Origin: Prunus persica | Taxonomy: Eukaryota; Streptophyta; Magnoliopsida; Rosales; Rosaceae | NCBI RefSeq assembly: GCF_000346465.2 | Contig: NC_034011.1 | Coordinates: forward strand, 9,592,016 to 9,656,015 | Direction of reading: 5' to 3' | DNA: 64,000 bases | Shown: one piece after another, positions 12,076 through 23,591 of the stretch | How positions within the stretch are numbered: the stretch's first letter is position 1 | How the letters are laid out: every line of letters begins with the position of its first letter | Made by a program: the position numbers and the translations under genes | Notes under the pieces: generated by a model | What the model was told of the DNA's origin: nothing | The model's input: only the letters and a program-made list of their open reading frames with translations | Database searches by the model: none

Positions 12076-13450
12076 TGGGTTCTAAATGTTCCAACTCCCT
12101 AAATGGAGATTATCCACGCGCCCACTGCTAAATAACGCTCCAATGGAGGTTATAATCCACATTCTCACATAATAAAAGCCCCATGAAGTGCCTTGGGTAC
12201 CCAAAAGCAAAGAAATGCTTATAATTGATGCATGCGCATGCAAATGAGAATTGTGAGATTATGAATTGATGAATGACAATTTTTGGTTTTGGAGTAGCTA
12301 CTCAAATCATCAATGGGCTGTGTTGATTGGAACCACGTTCAATTATTAAATGTCGACAATATCATTGGCCAAAATGGAACGAGGTAATTCCATTATAAAT
12401 GAGAATGAACGTGAAAGAACAAACCCACAATACGAACCCCAAAATTTGTTAATACTGAATTTATACTTGGGTGTTCGGAATAAAAGGGAATATACCTACT
12501 TTGTATGACACACTGTTTCTGGCAGAAACAAGGAATGTTGGGTTTTCTCCATATTTACAGATTCAATTGTGCCCCCCCTTATTACACAATTACGGAGACC
12601 AACATATTATCTTTAAGGGTTATTAAATGCACAGAGCATATCGCCAGAAGCGATTCCCTAAAGATGTATAAATAGCTGGGTTAAAGCTATGTAATGTGTC
12701 ATAAAGTTTAATCCCTTTTAAACAAAATCCGTTGAGAGGATTGACATTGCATAAAGCAAGTCCCTAAAGGACATGTGCTTGAAGCACAAAATTTGTACTC
12801 AATATTAATATGCATAAATTACCTCAGTGAGTACATTGATTATAATGTGATTGCAACACATTAAAGCTTCTGCAGAATTCACGAAATATTTGTCTCGACT
12901 TAAGGATCGAGCATTATGCCAACGAGATTCTTGCTTATACTAAGAAAGTATTGAAGCATTTTTATGAGGATTATCCGTTGGACACTTTAATGATTTTCCG
13001 GAAGTATATTGGACCGGACATCATATTTTCCAGATAGGGCTCAACTCCATCACCATCATTTTGGGATGATGTGAGGTATATTTGATGCTATCTCCGCATA
13101 ACACCATGTACGGGCATATTCTTTCAAGTGAACTTACAAATAGCCCAAGTTTTGTTAGAAACGCGGACTCTGAAAATTTCTATGATTTACATAGAGATAG
13201 CTCACTGGGAATATATTTACTTACTCAACTACGAGAATTATTAATGGCTATATCCTCCACTCACTCCGAAAGATTCTCACTCCAAAGGATAGTCATGAAG
13301 ACATCAGGGGGAGATATTCATCAGGGGGAGCATCCAGAACTATGCTGCACTGATTACTGTAATCTTCTTCATTCCATCAGTTTTCTACCTCATTGGGTTT
13401 TCTTCAAGCAAATCTTTAATGATGCAACCGACATGTCATTTGTGGTCTCC

Positions 13451-13459
13451 AAGGGGGAG
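13451..13459 (+). promoter_or_regulatory. Polypurine tract of element 1
   Basis: AAGGGGGAG immediately before the 3' LTR, the expected site for plus-strand DNA priming. Confidence 0.85.
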
Positions 13460-13966
13460 TGTTGTAAATAATATCGGTGAAGCCCACATAAAGAGAAATG
13501 ATGGAAGAAAAATGATGGTGTTGAGTATGGTAGTCAAAAGAAGAAATGATGGTGTTAGAAGTGGGATGATTAGTCAAAAGATGAAATTATAATGTTGGGG
13601 AGAAATTATTATGTCTCCATTTGAACCCTTTTACTTTGCCTATAAATAGGCTTGCTCATTCACTTGTAAGACACACCAAATGAAGAGAAGAAAGAGTGAG
13701 GAAAGAAAGAAAGGAAGAGAAGGAAGAAAGAGGGTGAGTAAGTAGAGAGAAAAATAGAGTGGAGAGAAATTTCTCCAAGAGAGAAAATTAGTGAGCCACA
13801 TACTTATTGTAAACACTAAAGTTGTAGCCCTATTATTTTACATAGTGGAAAAGTTACTGCTGCTGCTCTCCGGGGACGTAGGCATAGCCGAACCTCGTTA
13901 AATACTGTGTCTCATCTACTTTACGTGCAGCTCAATATTCGCACATATCCCAGTTATTTTACAACA
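13460..13966 (+). repeat. 3' LTR of element 1
   Basis: 507 bases, same ends as the 5' LTR. It is followed by the TTGTG target duplication at 13967-13971. Confidence 0.93.
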
Positions 13967-13971
13967 TTGTG

Positions 13972-15103
13972 CACATTTTTCTATGCTATGTATTCTGTAC
14001 GATAAATGTATCTTATACTCTCAATCAATACTTCGCTTTTACTAATTAAATAGAGTTTGTTCAAAACCCTAGCTCCCTTTCTCTCAAAAAAAACTCTTAG
14101 AGCCTTTTTCACTTTGAGGGGGGAAGAAGCCATTGTTCTTCCCCCCTCTCTCCTCTTCTCTTCCTTTCTTCCTCCTTTCACCTCTTCCCCCATTTTCAGA
14201 GACAAAAGGCTTTCCCTATTTGTCTTAGTTTTGTTATGATTTTCATCCAACCATTATAGGCGGCTGCGGCTCAGCGTCAGATCTTCAACTGTATTTCGGT
14301 GTCGGATCTCCACCACCATCTTTTTTGCAATTTCTTTATCTTTGGAATAAGTTGCAGAGACTCTTTGGGTTATCTGTGTAGTTTTCACCTCTCCTTTCGT
14401 GAGAGTTTTTCATCTCTCCTTTGTGAGAGCTTTTCATCTCTCCTTGGTGAGAGTTTTTTTTGTATTGTTATGGCTTGGTTTTTTCAAGCTTTATCTTTTT
14501 TTATTATTCTAAGTTTGCAATCTTAGTTGGGATGCCTATGCCAGAGTTTCTTCGATCTTGCCTGATCGTTAGTGGAGACATACCTGATTTTCTTAATTTT
14601 GATATTAGAAAGCTCCGTTATTGTAATGGCCCTTTTGTGGCTAGTGACTTTTTGAACTGAATTATGAATGCAATCATAGAATATCTCAACAAAAAAAAAA
14701 GTTCATGACATAGAGGTCCATGCCAACTTTCTAAATGGCACACAAACCTTGGTAATTTTTTTTTTGTTGGAATACGAATGATAGTATAAACCTAATGCAA
14801 CAACACTATTTCTTGCAGCAACACTTATCTACTCTGATGTACTCTACTTCTTTATCACTATATAAGGTTTGTACATAATATATCTCTACAACTCAAACCA
14901 AAATACATATTCAAAAAATCACAGAAAGTTCAAACAGATCTCTTGCACACCATAGTAAGATTAGATCTGAAAAAGGCTAAATAAAAGCATGATGATACGT
15001 GAACCAAATTAAGATAGGGAGATATGAAAAGATGCACAAAGAGAGATGAAAAGGAAAACTAGATATAGAACTTGACGTAAATCTTAAAAAAGAATAATAA
15101 TTG

Positions 15104-15147
<44 letters not shown>

Positions 15148-15325
15148 ATAGAAACATTATATATCTAAAGGAAAAAAAAAGAAAAAAAAGAATGGAGAGA
15201 TATCAGGCCAAAAAATTATGGGGAGTTATCTGAAGAATGAGATAGAAAAGAAAGAAAAAGAAGTAGGAGAGAGAGGGAGAGAGAGAGAGGTAAGAAAGAA
15301 AAGAAAGAGGTGTGACGCATATAAG
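13972..15325. other. Intergenic sequence, no gene recognised
   Basis: The left part reads like spliced-out plant untranslated sequence or an old retroposon. It has pyrimidine-rich stretches, three imperfect copies of CTCTCCTTNGTGAGAG at 14391-14452, and an A-tract at 14691-14700. No protein family was recognised in the short open frames 14057-14239 and 14299-14660, and no target duplication was seen around the A-tract. Confidence 0.4.
15105..15143 (+). repeat. (GA)n microsatellite
   Basis: A continuous GA dinucleotide run of about 38 bases, followed by further purine-rich sequence up to about 15310. Confidence 0.95.
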
Positions 15326-15572
15326 TAGGGGTGGGTGCGGTCCGGTTTATTCCTCGAATTGGAACTAAAATAAAAACTTATGTATACAGTCTGGTTTCGT
15401 CCAATTTTCATATAAAAGTATTTAAAGGAATTGAACTGGACCGACAATTTATCCTCGAATTGGAACCGAAATCGAAACTTACACACAATCCAATTCAATT
15501 CGATTAGTGCTTGACTAATGGAACCAAATCAAACTTATACAGTTTCAGTTTGGTTTAGCCGGTTTGCGGTTT
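15326..15572 (+). mobile_element. Truncated hAT-type MITE
   Basis: It begins TAGGGGTGGGTGCGG followed by TCCGGTTT, the same terminus as the complete hAT MITE at 32446-33011, and has similar CCGGTTT-rich content to about 15572. The matching right inverted terminus is missing, so it is a broken copy. The right border is approximate. Confidence 0.6.
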
Positions 15573-15639
15573 GGAAGAAGAGAAAAGAGGAAGATGTGCA
15601 GAAGAGAGAAAGAGATGAGGTAGCTTGATTTTCTAATTG

Positions 15640-17245
15640 GATTTCGGCCAGTTTTGGGATTGCGATTCCGACCACTTCCGGTCATTTTTTGGGGCAGGCC
15701 TAAGAACAAAAGTGACTCCAAATAGGGTGTTACACCTAGGGTGGAAGTCTTGAGCCGTGATTTTGAGATTTTATGGCAAGGTGTTATCGTTTTGGACACC
15801 CGCACGCGGCCCGCGCATGTGGTGGAGCGTGGGCACTATAGCAAAGGTATATTGTATCCCAAATGTGTTCTCCTGGTCGTTTCGAGCAGGTAGGTGTGCT
15901 CAAATTTCAATTTGGATACCGTTTGAGTATCGAACGGATTTCGCCTATTGTGCGTTATCTGGGTTCAATAGGTTTGAACCGTTGGATTGTCTTGAATTTA
16001 ATATATGTTTATCTAGGCATTCCTAGGAACGTGTAGGAATTCACAGATCGTGGATCGGAGTCCCGGATGTTCCGATTTAATAACTAAAAGTTTATGTTTT
16101 ACAATAACGGTCGGATCTTGCGATCGCGAGCAAACCAACCGTCTAATCTGGACCGAACTTGCAGGACGTGTATCCCAAACCTTGTGGAACCCATAGGAAC
16201 TTTCAAATCGTAAAACGGAGGTCGGGGGCCACGTGGGCCCTGTTGACCAAGTTTGGGTAGTTTGACCCTTGGTTGACCATGAGTCTTCCGGGGTAATTTC
16301 ACCTTTCTAGGAGTATTAAAATGACCTTATTGACAAGTCTTGACCATTCTGTGAGTTATGTTGATTACGTGGGAGTATGAGATTAATTTATTATTTTAAA
16401 CTGGGGGATTATCGGATGTTATATTGTTGTTTGAAGCTTGTGCAATATTGGAAAATGATGTGTATATAAAGACATGTTGGGAATAATGATTGAGAAATTC
16501 GAATAAAGTTATATGATTACATTATGTAAAAGTACATACTTCCCATACGTGGCATTGGAATTTCCAGCGTATGGGAAGAATGTATAATTACTTAGTCTCA
16601 CACGTGGCATTGGATTTTCCGGCGTGTGAGACACTTCCCATACATGGCATTAGATTTTTCGGCGTGTGTGATACTTCCCATACGTAGCGTTGGATTTTTC
16701 GGCATATGGGAAGAATATGTGATTATCAGGTCTCACACGTGGCGTTGGATTTTCCGGCGTATGGGAAGAATATATGATTATCAGGTCTCACACATGGTGT
16801 TGGATTTTCCGACGTGTGAGACACTTCTCATACGTGGCGTTGGATTTTCCGGTGTATGGGAAGATTATGTGGTTATCAGGTCTCACACATGGTGTTGGAT
16901 TTTCCGGCATGTGAGACACTTCCCATACGTGACGTTGGAATTTCCGGCGTATAGGAAGATTATGTGATTTGTTATGAATTATCACTCGTGGCGGTGGAGA
17001 ATTCCGGCGTTGTAAAATAACAAGGAGATGAATAAATGATTATGTTTGGTATGAGGTGATTTTAAGAAAAAGGAAAAGTAAGGATAATACTAGAATTTAC
17101 TACTTTGTATTGCTGTAATTGTATGTACGTTATTGGAACCGGGATTCTGTTGGAAGAACTACATGTGGCTTGATCTCTCGGTAAGGGTACGTAGGTAGCC
17201 TGGGGTGCCACCCGGCTGTAGCCGCGAACTAAAGATATTCATGGA
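15640..17245 (+). mobile_element. Degenerate Ty3/gypsy-type LTR relic A
   Basis: The stretch follows, in the same order and at roughly 60 percent identity, the reverse complement of 19590-21801. Shared landmarks include AACAAAAGTGACTCCAAATR, TTTTGGACACCC, CGAACGGATTT, CCGTTGGAT and CGGAGTCCCGGAT. It ends with an array of hairpins and then a GGTACGTAGGTAGCC block, which I associate with gypsy LTR 3' parts. Neither boundary nor a target duplication could be set, so it may be a solo or fragmented LTR. Confidence 0.6.
16540..16965 (+). repeat. Alternating hairpin minisatellite in LTR relic A
   Basis: About nine units share the loop TGGCGTTGGATTTTCCGG. Stems alternate between TCTCACACG/CGTGTGAGA (for example 16596-16604 with 16623-16631) and CTTCCCATACG/CGTATGGGAAG (for example 16674-16684 with 16703-16713). 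Both arms change together in most units. One unit near 16733 joins one arm of each type and would not pair. Confidence 0.85.
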
Positions 17246-19589
17246 ATTTTATTTTGGTCGTTGGATCTAATCTCACTTGTTATGGTATTTGGATGAGTTT
17301 AGTGCCGACCGTGTCTGACAGGACCCGATCCCAATTCCACTTTGAAATTCGAACCAAGTCCTGTGCGCGTCCGACACCTGACGAATGTCGGGCACAAATG
17401 ACCTTTTTACCCTTCCTGTTACAATTACTAGTAAAACTTCCCTTAGACTCCTGTCGAAAATTCGGCAGAGTCTCTCCTGTATTTTGTCTAAACCCAAAAT
17501 CTTCCACCTGTTAAACAAGCAAATAATTTTCCACCAACTGCCAGAATAAAATAACCAAGCATTCACCAGATCAAGTTTCCCACTAAAACGAGATATCAGA
17601 GCATTTTCTACTAATTTACAAGATTTCAAGAACTTTTACAATCAAATCCTACGTTTCTTGGTGGTGCGGAAGCTAGGAGTGGCCCGGTGGTGGATGCCTG
17701 CGCACTTCTACAGCCTGGGGGCGAAAAACAAGTTTGAAAATGTGAGTGGACAAAAATAATGTTCTTGAAATCGGTTTATAATCATAATAACCCCCATGGT
17801 AAAATAACTTGATAAGTAAGGCTAAAGTTGTTTGGACCCAAATTCGGCACACCCAAAACCAAGAGACAAGCCCATGATAAAATTGCCTGCCCAGCCCAAA
17901 GACTTGAGAAAAATAAAAATAGGATCCAGACAGATTGGGCTTCACGCCAAGAATGATTGAAAACGAAGCTTCAGCCCAAAGAAAGGCCCAAAGAGGAAAC
18001 TGACAAAGATGGGCTTCAAAAGATCAGCCCAGGAATTATTGGTTAGGTTCAGACCCAAGGAGATCAAAGACACGCCCACGTGATTGTCTCAATATTGAAG
18101 AATCGGCAATTCCAACTAAGTTTAAAATATGAAGGGAACATTTCTGAAACACTGCCGACAGAAGATCAAAAACCCATCTGTGTTCGAGATTTTGATTCAA
18201 ATCAGTATACCATCTTCCAAGGAATTCACTGACCACGCTTCCTGAGCTAAAAAGCAGAAAATAGGGAACTGTTCAAGAAATACAAGAGAGAAGAACCAAA
18301 CCGCCATAAAAAGCCCACACAGACAATGGCATCGGTTGAATTAGAGAGGTGCCACCCAGGAAACCAGGGAAGAGACTGCTTTAGGAGGTGACTGCTTAGA
18401 GTTTGTCTGCCATGACTGATAAAGATCTTGTTTACTTTGCGTTGTAAGAGATCTTTTATGCCGCCCATTATTTTAAAACCACCTCCCCAAAAGGGTCTCT
18501 TATAAAAACGAAAGTAGGCAAAGGAACATAAGGACACTCAACTCATCAACCAAAAAAACAACAGCAAGAAAAACAGCCAAGAGCTCACTTGAATTCCAAG
18601 AGAAACCAACCTTAAATCAGAATTCCAAGGTTCAGACTTAGAAAACAAATTTCCTAGAACGAGATCCCTCGTTACAAATTTGGTTCAGCAAAAGCCAAGA
18701 CAAACATAGTCTGAGTTTTCACAACTATGAAAACCTCAACAAATTTTACAGCATGGTTCCAGCTTGCTAAATCCTCGAGAATAGCCACTTCTGTCCCTTC
18801 AGACTGAAGAAGTCACAGTTCTGCCCGCTTAAGAGCCTCCCAAGGCTTGAAGTAGAATGAAGCTCTGCCAAAATTAAACTTTGGTATCGATTTACAGCTG
18901 AAGCCAAGCAGCTAAAGTTGTTGACAGTACAGTCCAGCATAGACATACCCAGTCCAGCCCGGATCAGAAGTTTCTATCCAGGCAGAAATGGGATTCCAGC
19001 CATCTTTTTGCATTTCTAGAGTTGATTTCTCCCTTCTTAATTTTGTAAAAGGCAGTTCTGCCTAAAACAGTACTTTATTATTATCTATTCTGGCCAGAAC
19101 AACCATTTTTGATACTGAGATAAATTGTGAAAGTCCTCACCAGTCTGAGGCAAGAAAAGAACTTACTTGGGAGATATTCCTCACCCAAATTCACAATCGT
19201 TTGTTTTAGAAGTCAGTAACTTGAGGCGCAAGTTATCCACTCTAAAAATAAGTCTGCTAGAATTTACATTGCTAGCAGTGGCACGCTCGCACACCAAAGA
19301 AAGCTGACTTGTCGACCAACAAGTGGTCTCCAAGCCAGTGGGGAACTTCGCCCTTCCACATCAGGAGTTAAACACGAAAACGGGTGAACAAAAGTTCAAC
19401 TGTGTTTAATATAAGGTATTCATCTAACTATATATAAATGTATGTATATAAATTCGTAAAACTGAACAATTATATGGAGATATAAAACATGCACGAACAT
19501 TGAGGAAACTGATATAAAATGACTGAAAGCAATAGCTGTATAAAAGTACTCAAATTCCTTTAAACTACCACCTAAATGTACCCCTGTAA
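17246..19589. other. Non-coding retroelement debris, no gene recognised
   Basis: No frame resembles a protein family. The part 17250-17700 reads better on the minus strand and shares phrases such as GAGACTCTGCCGAA with 22213-22240, suggesting gypsy LTR or leader fragments. The rest (17700-19590) is featureless apart from many AGCCCA/TGGGCT-type words. Both ends run into LTR-like relics. Confidence 0.4.
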
Positions 19590-19610
19590 GATCCGTCAAA
19601 TCCCTTGGCA

Positions 19611-19858
19611 GGTCTCGGCGACACAAAGTCTATCCGAGCCGCAAACTGGCAGGATTCAGGAGACTATGGTCAGCCTGATCCGCCGGCAGGTCTCGATGAT
19701 ACCAAGTCAACTCGAGCCGCTCTGGCAAGATACAGGGGACCGTAGTCAGCCTGATCCGCAATCCTGGTAGGTCTCGGGGACACAGAGTCAGCCGAGCCGC
19801 AAATTCTGGCAGGTCCCGGGGACACAGAGTCAGCCGAGCCGCAAATCCTGGCACTCAC
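19611..19858 (-). repeat. Hairpin minisatellite with covarying stems in LTR relic B
   Basis: Six units of about 40 bases. Each keeps an inner GAC (or GAT)-loop-GTC pair while the outer stem differs between units: CTCGG/CCGAG (19614-19618 with 19634-19638), CAGG/CCTG (within 19653-19680), CTCGA/TCGAG (19692-19716), then a second CAGG/CCTG and two further CTCGG-type units. In the last unit one arm base is unmatched. Confidence 0.8.
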
Positions 19859-20180
19859 GGTCCGAGCGTCTCCGAAACTCGTGAGGCAATGTCAAGTGCA
19901 CTTACAGAACTGTAAACAGACTGGATGTCCGTAGACATCGGTCCGTCTGAGGGTAATCACCAAAAACAAGCGGGTACATGGTGGTTCTAATTTAGAAAAA
20001 TATGATAATTCACTGTATTTGGCAAGTCTGAAACTAAGCTGCTATTTTCTCTGATATAAATCTCAACTCTACTTTCTGTCACTTTCTACCATGTTCAACT
20101 AAGCAGCATAGAAATAAAGATATTTTACGGCACAAATTATGCTCGGAAAACATTCGGCAAAACTTATTCAAAATCAAATA

Positions 20181-20290
20181 ATGAAATTTACTCATATAAA
20201 CTCATTTATAAAAACTTATTTATATAGAATCAATATAAAATCATTTATATAAAGCATTTATATAACTCATTTATATAAAATTATTTATGA
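20181..20290. repeat. AT-rich short tandem repeat
   Basis: About seven imperfect copies of a 14-18 base unit of the type CTCATTTATATAAA inside relic B. Confidence 0.8.
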
Positions 20291-21801
20291 AAGAAAGTCC
20301 ACTCACTGCTGGTCCGAGCTAGCTGGACCCTTTGAAGGTCCCTCCTGTGGTTCTGCCGGTCCTCTGGTGCCTGATTACCCATAAAGATTAAATTAATAAA
20401 ACTGCTCAATAAAAGAATTAAATTAAACACCTTGCCCCAGGCTCCTAGAAATGCGTGTACTGATTTTAAAGTCACTCCTATGCCCACTTAACCTTTCAGA
20501 CAAAGAGAACGGCTTAAAAGATCTGATGCTGTTCTAAGCGATAAACTGTCAGACCGGCCGATCCGGAACTCCGTGGGGTCCACGATCCCCAATGGCCAAT
20601 CTGGGATTCTCTAAAGGTTCCTTACAGAGAAAGACCCATGTCCTGCGAGTTTGGTCCGAAACGGACGGTCGGATTAGCCAAAATCGCGTTATCGCTTAAA
20701 ATCCAAACCCTAGCCCTAGGGTTCGCGATTTCGGAGTATCCGGGACTCCGATTCGCAATCCGTCGAATCCTACACGATCCTGAAATCATGTAGTACGACA
20801 TATCTAAATTTGGGTGTCATCCAACGGCTCGACGACACTGCACCCAAGGATCGCGCAATATGGAAAATCCGTTCGGGGCTCAAACGGACTCCAAATCGAG
20901 ATCCGCAAAATCCTACGCGCTCGTGACAACACGAGGATCGCAAAACTACACAGAGTCACTTCACTACCCTCACTCACGCGCCGCCACACGCGCCGGCAGC
21001 TTGGGTGTCCAAAGCGATAGCGGCTCGCCGGAAAAACTCAAAACCAAGACTCCAAACTCCTATCCTAGGTAAAACACCCCATTTGGAGTCACTTTTGTTC
21101 TTGGACATACCCCAAAAAGTGGCCGAAAATGGCCGATCACGGCGGCCGAAGTTCGGCCGATTTTCAATTCGAAGATCGAGTGTTCTACAGCCAAAATCGA
21201 TCAAAACCCAGCCAACCATCAGTTAGAGCACGAAAATTAGCTGAGAAACCATACCTTACTCGAACGATTTGGTTGAGAAACGAAGGAGATCGAGGAGCTT
21301 GAAGTTTCGACTGAAAACCGGCGGTTTTCGCCAGTTTCCGACGAACTCCGGGCGGTACCGAGGCTGAGACCGGTCGGGAAAGGACGGCGGCGGCGAGGCG
21401 GTTCCAACCGTACCGGTGCCGTAGATCGGCTCGGGCTGTGGCGTCGGCTGGAGGAGCTGGAAGACGCGGGGTCGCTGGCGCGCGGGAGGAGAGAGAGAGA
21501 GGAGAGAGAACTGAGGAGAAAGAGAGAGGAAAGGGGATAAAAATCTGACTTTTGTCCAAATTACCGTTTTGCCCTTCACAGTATTTTGACCGTATTTTCT
21601 TCGTTACAACTCCAATTCGAGTCCACTCTGTGTCTACGGACTCGTTTCATCGTGCTCTACGCAACGGTGTAAGCGAAATTACCAAATTCCTTCTCGATCA
21701 AAAAGTCAACTTTTTCCCTATTAAATAATGCGAGGGCACAATTGTCTTTCTCCTAGAATAAATTAATCCTAATTTTTAGATATTTTGTTTTGGGTTATTA
21801 C

Positions 21802-23030
21802 AGTGTCGGTGGTTATAAAGCTCGTTTGAGAACGAGGTTGGCTTTAATGGTTATTCTCTTTTTCGATGGTTTAAGTGAGAGTGTTGTTGAAGTGTGGTTG
21901 TGGCCAAGACAGGATTTTCACCCGTCTTGAATTGTGTGCGATTTGGGACTGAGTGCTTAAACTACTTGTGTTTATGTTGGGTTGCTAAACATCGTATGAT
22001 GGAAATTGAGAAGCTATTTTATGTTAATTATGATGGGCATGCATAACTTAATTCGAGTTCTTTACTTGCTTTGTTGGTAGTTCGGGTTTGAATTGTTAAA
22101 GGCCAGAAGCCTAGTTTGTAAACTGCTTGAAGGTTAACTTGTGCATGCTGCCAGTTGTGGATATTAAATTGTGTTTTGTTGCAAGTTGAAAATTTGGGGA
22201 ATGTTCAATTTACAGGGGAGACTCTACCGAAATTTCGGCAGAAAGTCTCATACCCTTTTTCCTTAATTTTGGAAAAGAGGATGTAGTTACAGAAGTGGAC
22301 TCGGATTTGGGGTGATGTCGGAATTTCCACAGGATTTGTCTCGAGTTTCGAGGAATTTGGGGCGGGTCCTATCAAAGCTGCCCCTACACCTGTATCTTGA
22401 TTTAGTCTTTCTTACACACAAAAAAAAAAAAGGGTGTTGTGTTTAGTTTTACTTAAGGAGCACATACCCATTTTCCTCACCACCTCCTAATGCTTGTTCT
22501 TGTCTCACTGCCCCGAGTTAATTCGTCGGAAAAACTAGTAAAATTCTAAAAATTTCCCATATACTCTTTGATTTCAATGTTTGGGTTTGGAAAGAGAATA
22601 TGTGGGTTTGTGGGTTTGTGAGTCTATAGGTTTATGCTGAAGCTTAGGTTGGTTGGTTGATTGATGGTGGAGGTTGCAGCTAGTGTTGAAGTTGGCATAA
22701 ATTAATTTGATTATAGTACTCGAAGTATGATGGCTCTTGGTAGTAGGGTCACGTGGTCGCGTGACTGGGAGGATGGTGTGAGGGAGAGAGAAAAAGAGAG
22801 AGTGAGAGACGGAAGGGGAATGAGGGGAATGTTGGAGAATTAAACCAAATATTGCATTCAAGAAGTTTCAATATGTTATTATGTTGAGTCTTTTCTTATT
22901 CTCTGATTTAGTAAGTTCATATATTAATTAATTGAATAAACTGTCAGCTTCATGAATTAGTGGGTTGATGAAGAGTCTAAGATATGAGAGTGGGTTAATC
23001 GGTTATGATAAGAGAAGTCTTTAAATAGGT
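21802..23030. other. Intergenic sequence, no gene recognised
   Basis: The stretch has no convincing reading frame. The part near 22200-22400 contains the phrase GAGACTCTACCGAAATTTCG related to 17450-17480 in inverse orientation, so it is probably more retroelement debris. An A-run lies at 22418-22430. Confidence 0.4.
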
Positions 23031-23035
23031 CTTTT

Positions 23036-23582
23036 TGTTATAAAATGAACTGGGATATGTGCGAATATTGAGCTGCACGTAAAGTAGATGAGACACAGTA
23101 TTTAACGAGGTTCGGCTATGGCTACGTCCTCGGAGAGCAACAGCAGTAACTTTTCACTATATGAAATAATAGGGCTACAACTTTAGTGTTTACAATATGT
23201 ATGGCTCACTCAATTTTCTCTCTTGGAGAATTTCTCTCTTGCTCTCTTTCCTCTCAACTCACTCACCCTCATTCTTCCTTCTCTTCCTCTTCTCTATGTG
23301 TAAACTTCTCTTGATGGAGGTATCTATTTATAGGCATAAGACATTGGTTGTTCACCTTACAATATAATTGGTAGACAACATCATTAATATTCTTCAATCA
23401 ACAACATCATTAATATTCTTCAATCAACAACATCATTAATATTCTTCAATCAACAACATCATTAATATTCTTCAATAAATTGGGTAGTGGTTTGGTTTGG
23501 TGGGTGTGTGGTTAGGTTTAGTGGGTGTTAGTTGGCTATGTGGGCTTCACCTATTCTTCTTTACTTATTCTTCTTTACAACA
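23036..23582 (-). repeat. 3' LTR of element 2
   Basis: 547 bases. It contains four copies of a 26-base unit with core CATCATTAATATTCTTCAAT, against two copies in the other LTR; this explains the 52-base length difference. Confidence 0.93.
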
Positions 23583-23591
23583 CTCCCCCTT
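23583..23591 (-). promoter_or_regulatory. Polypurine tract of element 2
   Basis: Plus strand CTCCCCCTT, that is AAGGGGGAG on the element strand, next to the 3' LTR. It is identical to the tract of element 1. Confidence 0.85.

Larger units (their letters stand above)
8168..13966 (+). mobile_element. Non-autonomous LTR retrotransposon 1 (LARD-like), plus strand
   Basis: Two near-identical LTRs (8168-8706 and 13460-13966) begin TGTTGTAAATA and end ACAACA. They are flanked by a perfect 5-bp target duplication, TTGTG (8163-8167 and 13967-13971). A purine tract AAGGGGGAG abuts the 3' LTR. The 4.75-kb internal region has no gag, protease, integrase or reverse transcriptase frame. It is built from hairpin-rich and tandemly repeated modules that recur in the two related elements at 23036-29214 and 38743-43811. 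By eye the LTRs differ at about 4 positions plus one 32-base unit, so insertion was recent. Movement must have used proteins from another element; the copia-like termini suggest a Ty1/copia partner. Confidence 0.92.
19590..21801 (-). mobile_element. Degenerate Ty3/gypsy-type LTR relic B, minus strand
   Basis: Read on the minus strand it starts TGTAATAACCC at 21801, a typical gypsy LTR start, and continues with the same landmark order as relic A. It holds a GC-rich CT-repeat segment (about 21340-21540) that generates spurious frames, and ends in a hairpin array (19611-19858). The inner end and any partner LTR were not found. Confidence 0.6.

Noticed and set aside
13082..13471. 129-residue open frame at the end of element 1, with a homologue at 23575-23967
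   Set aside because: It runs into the LTR, its second copy has many changes, and it shows no protein-family features. It reflects the conserved non-coding 3' region of the elements.
21185..21579. Minus-strand frames of 107-124 residues, Pro/Arg/Ser-rich
   Set aside because: They fall in the GC- and CT-repeat-rich part of LTR relic B and have no family resemblance.
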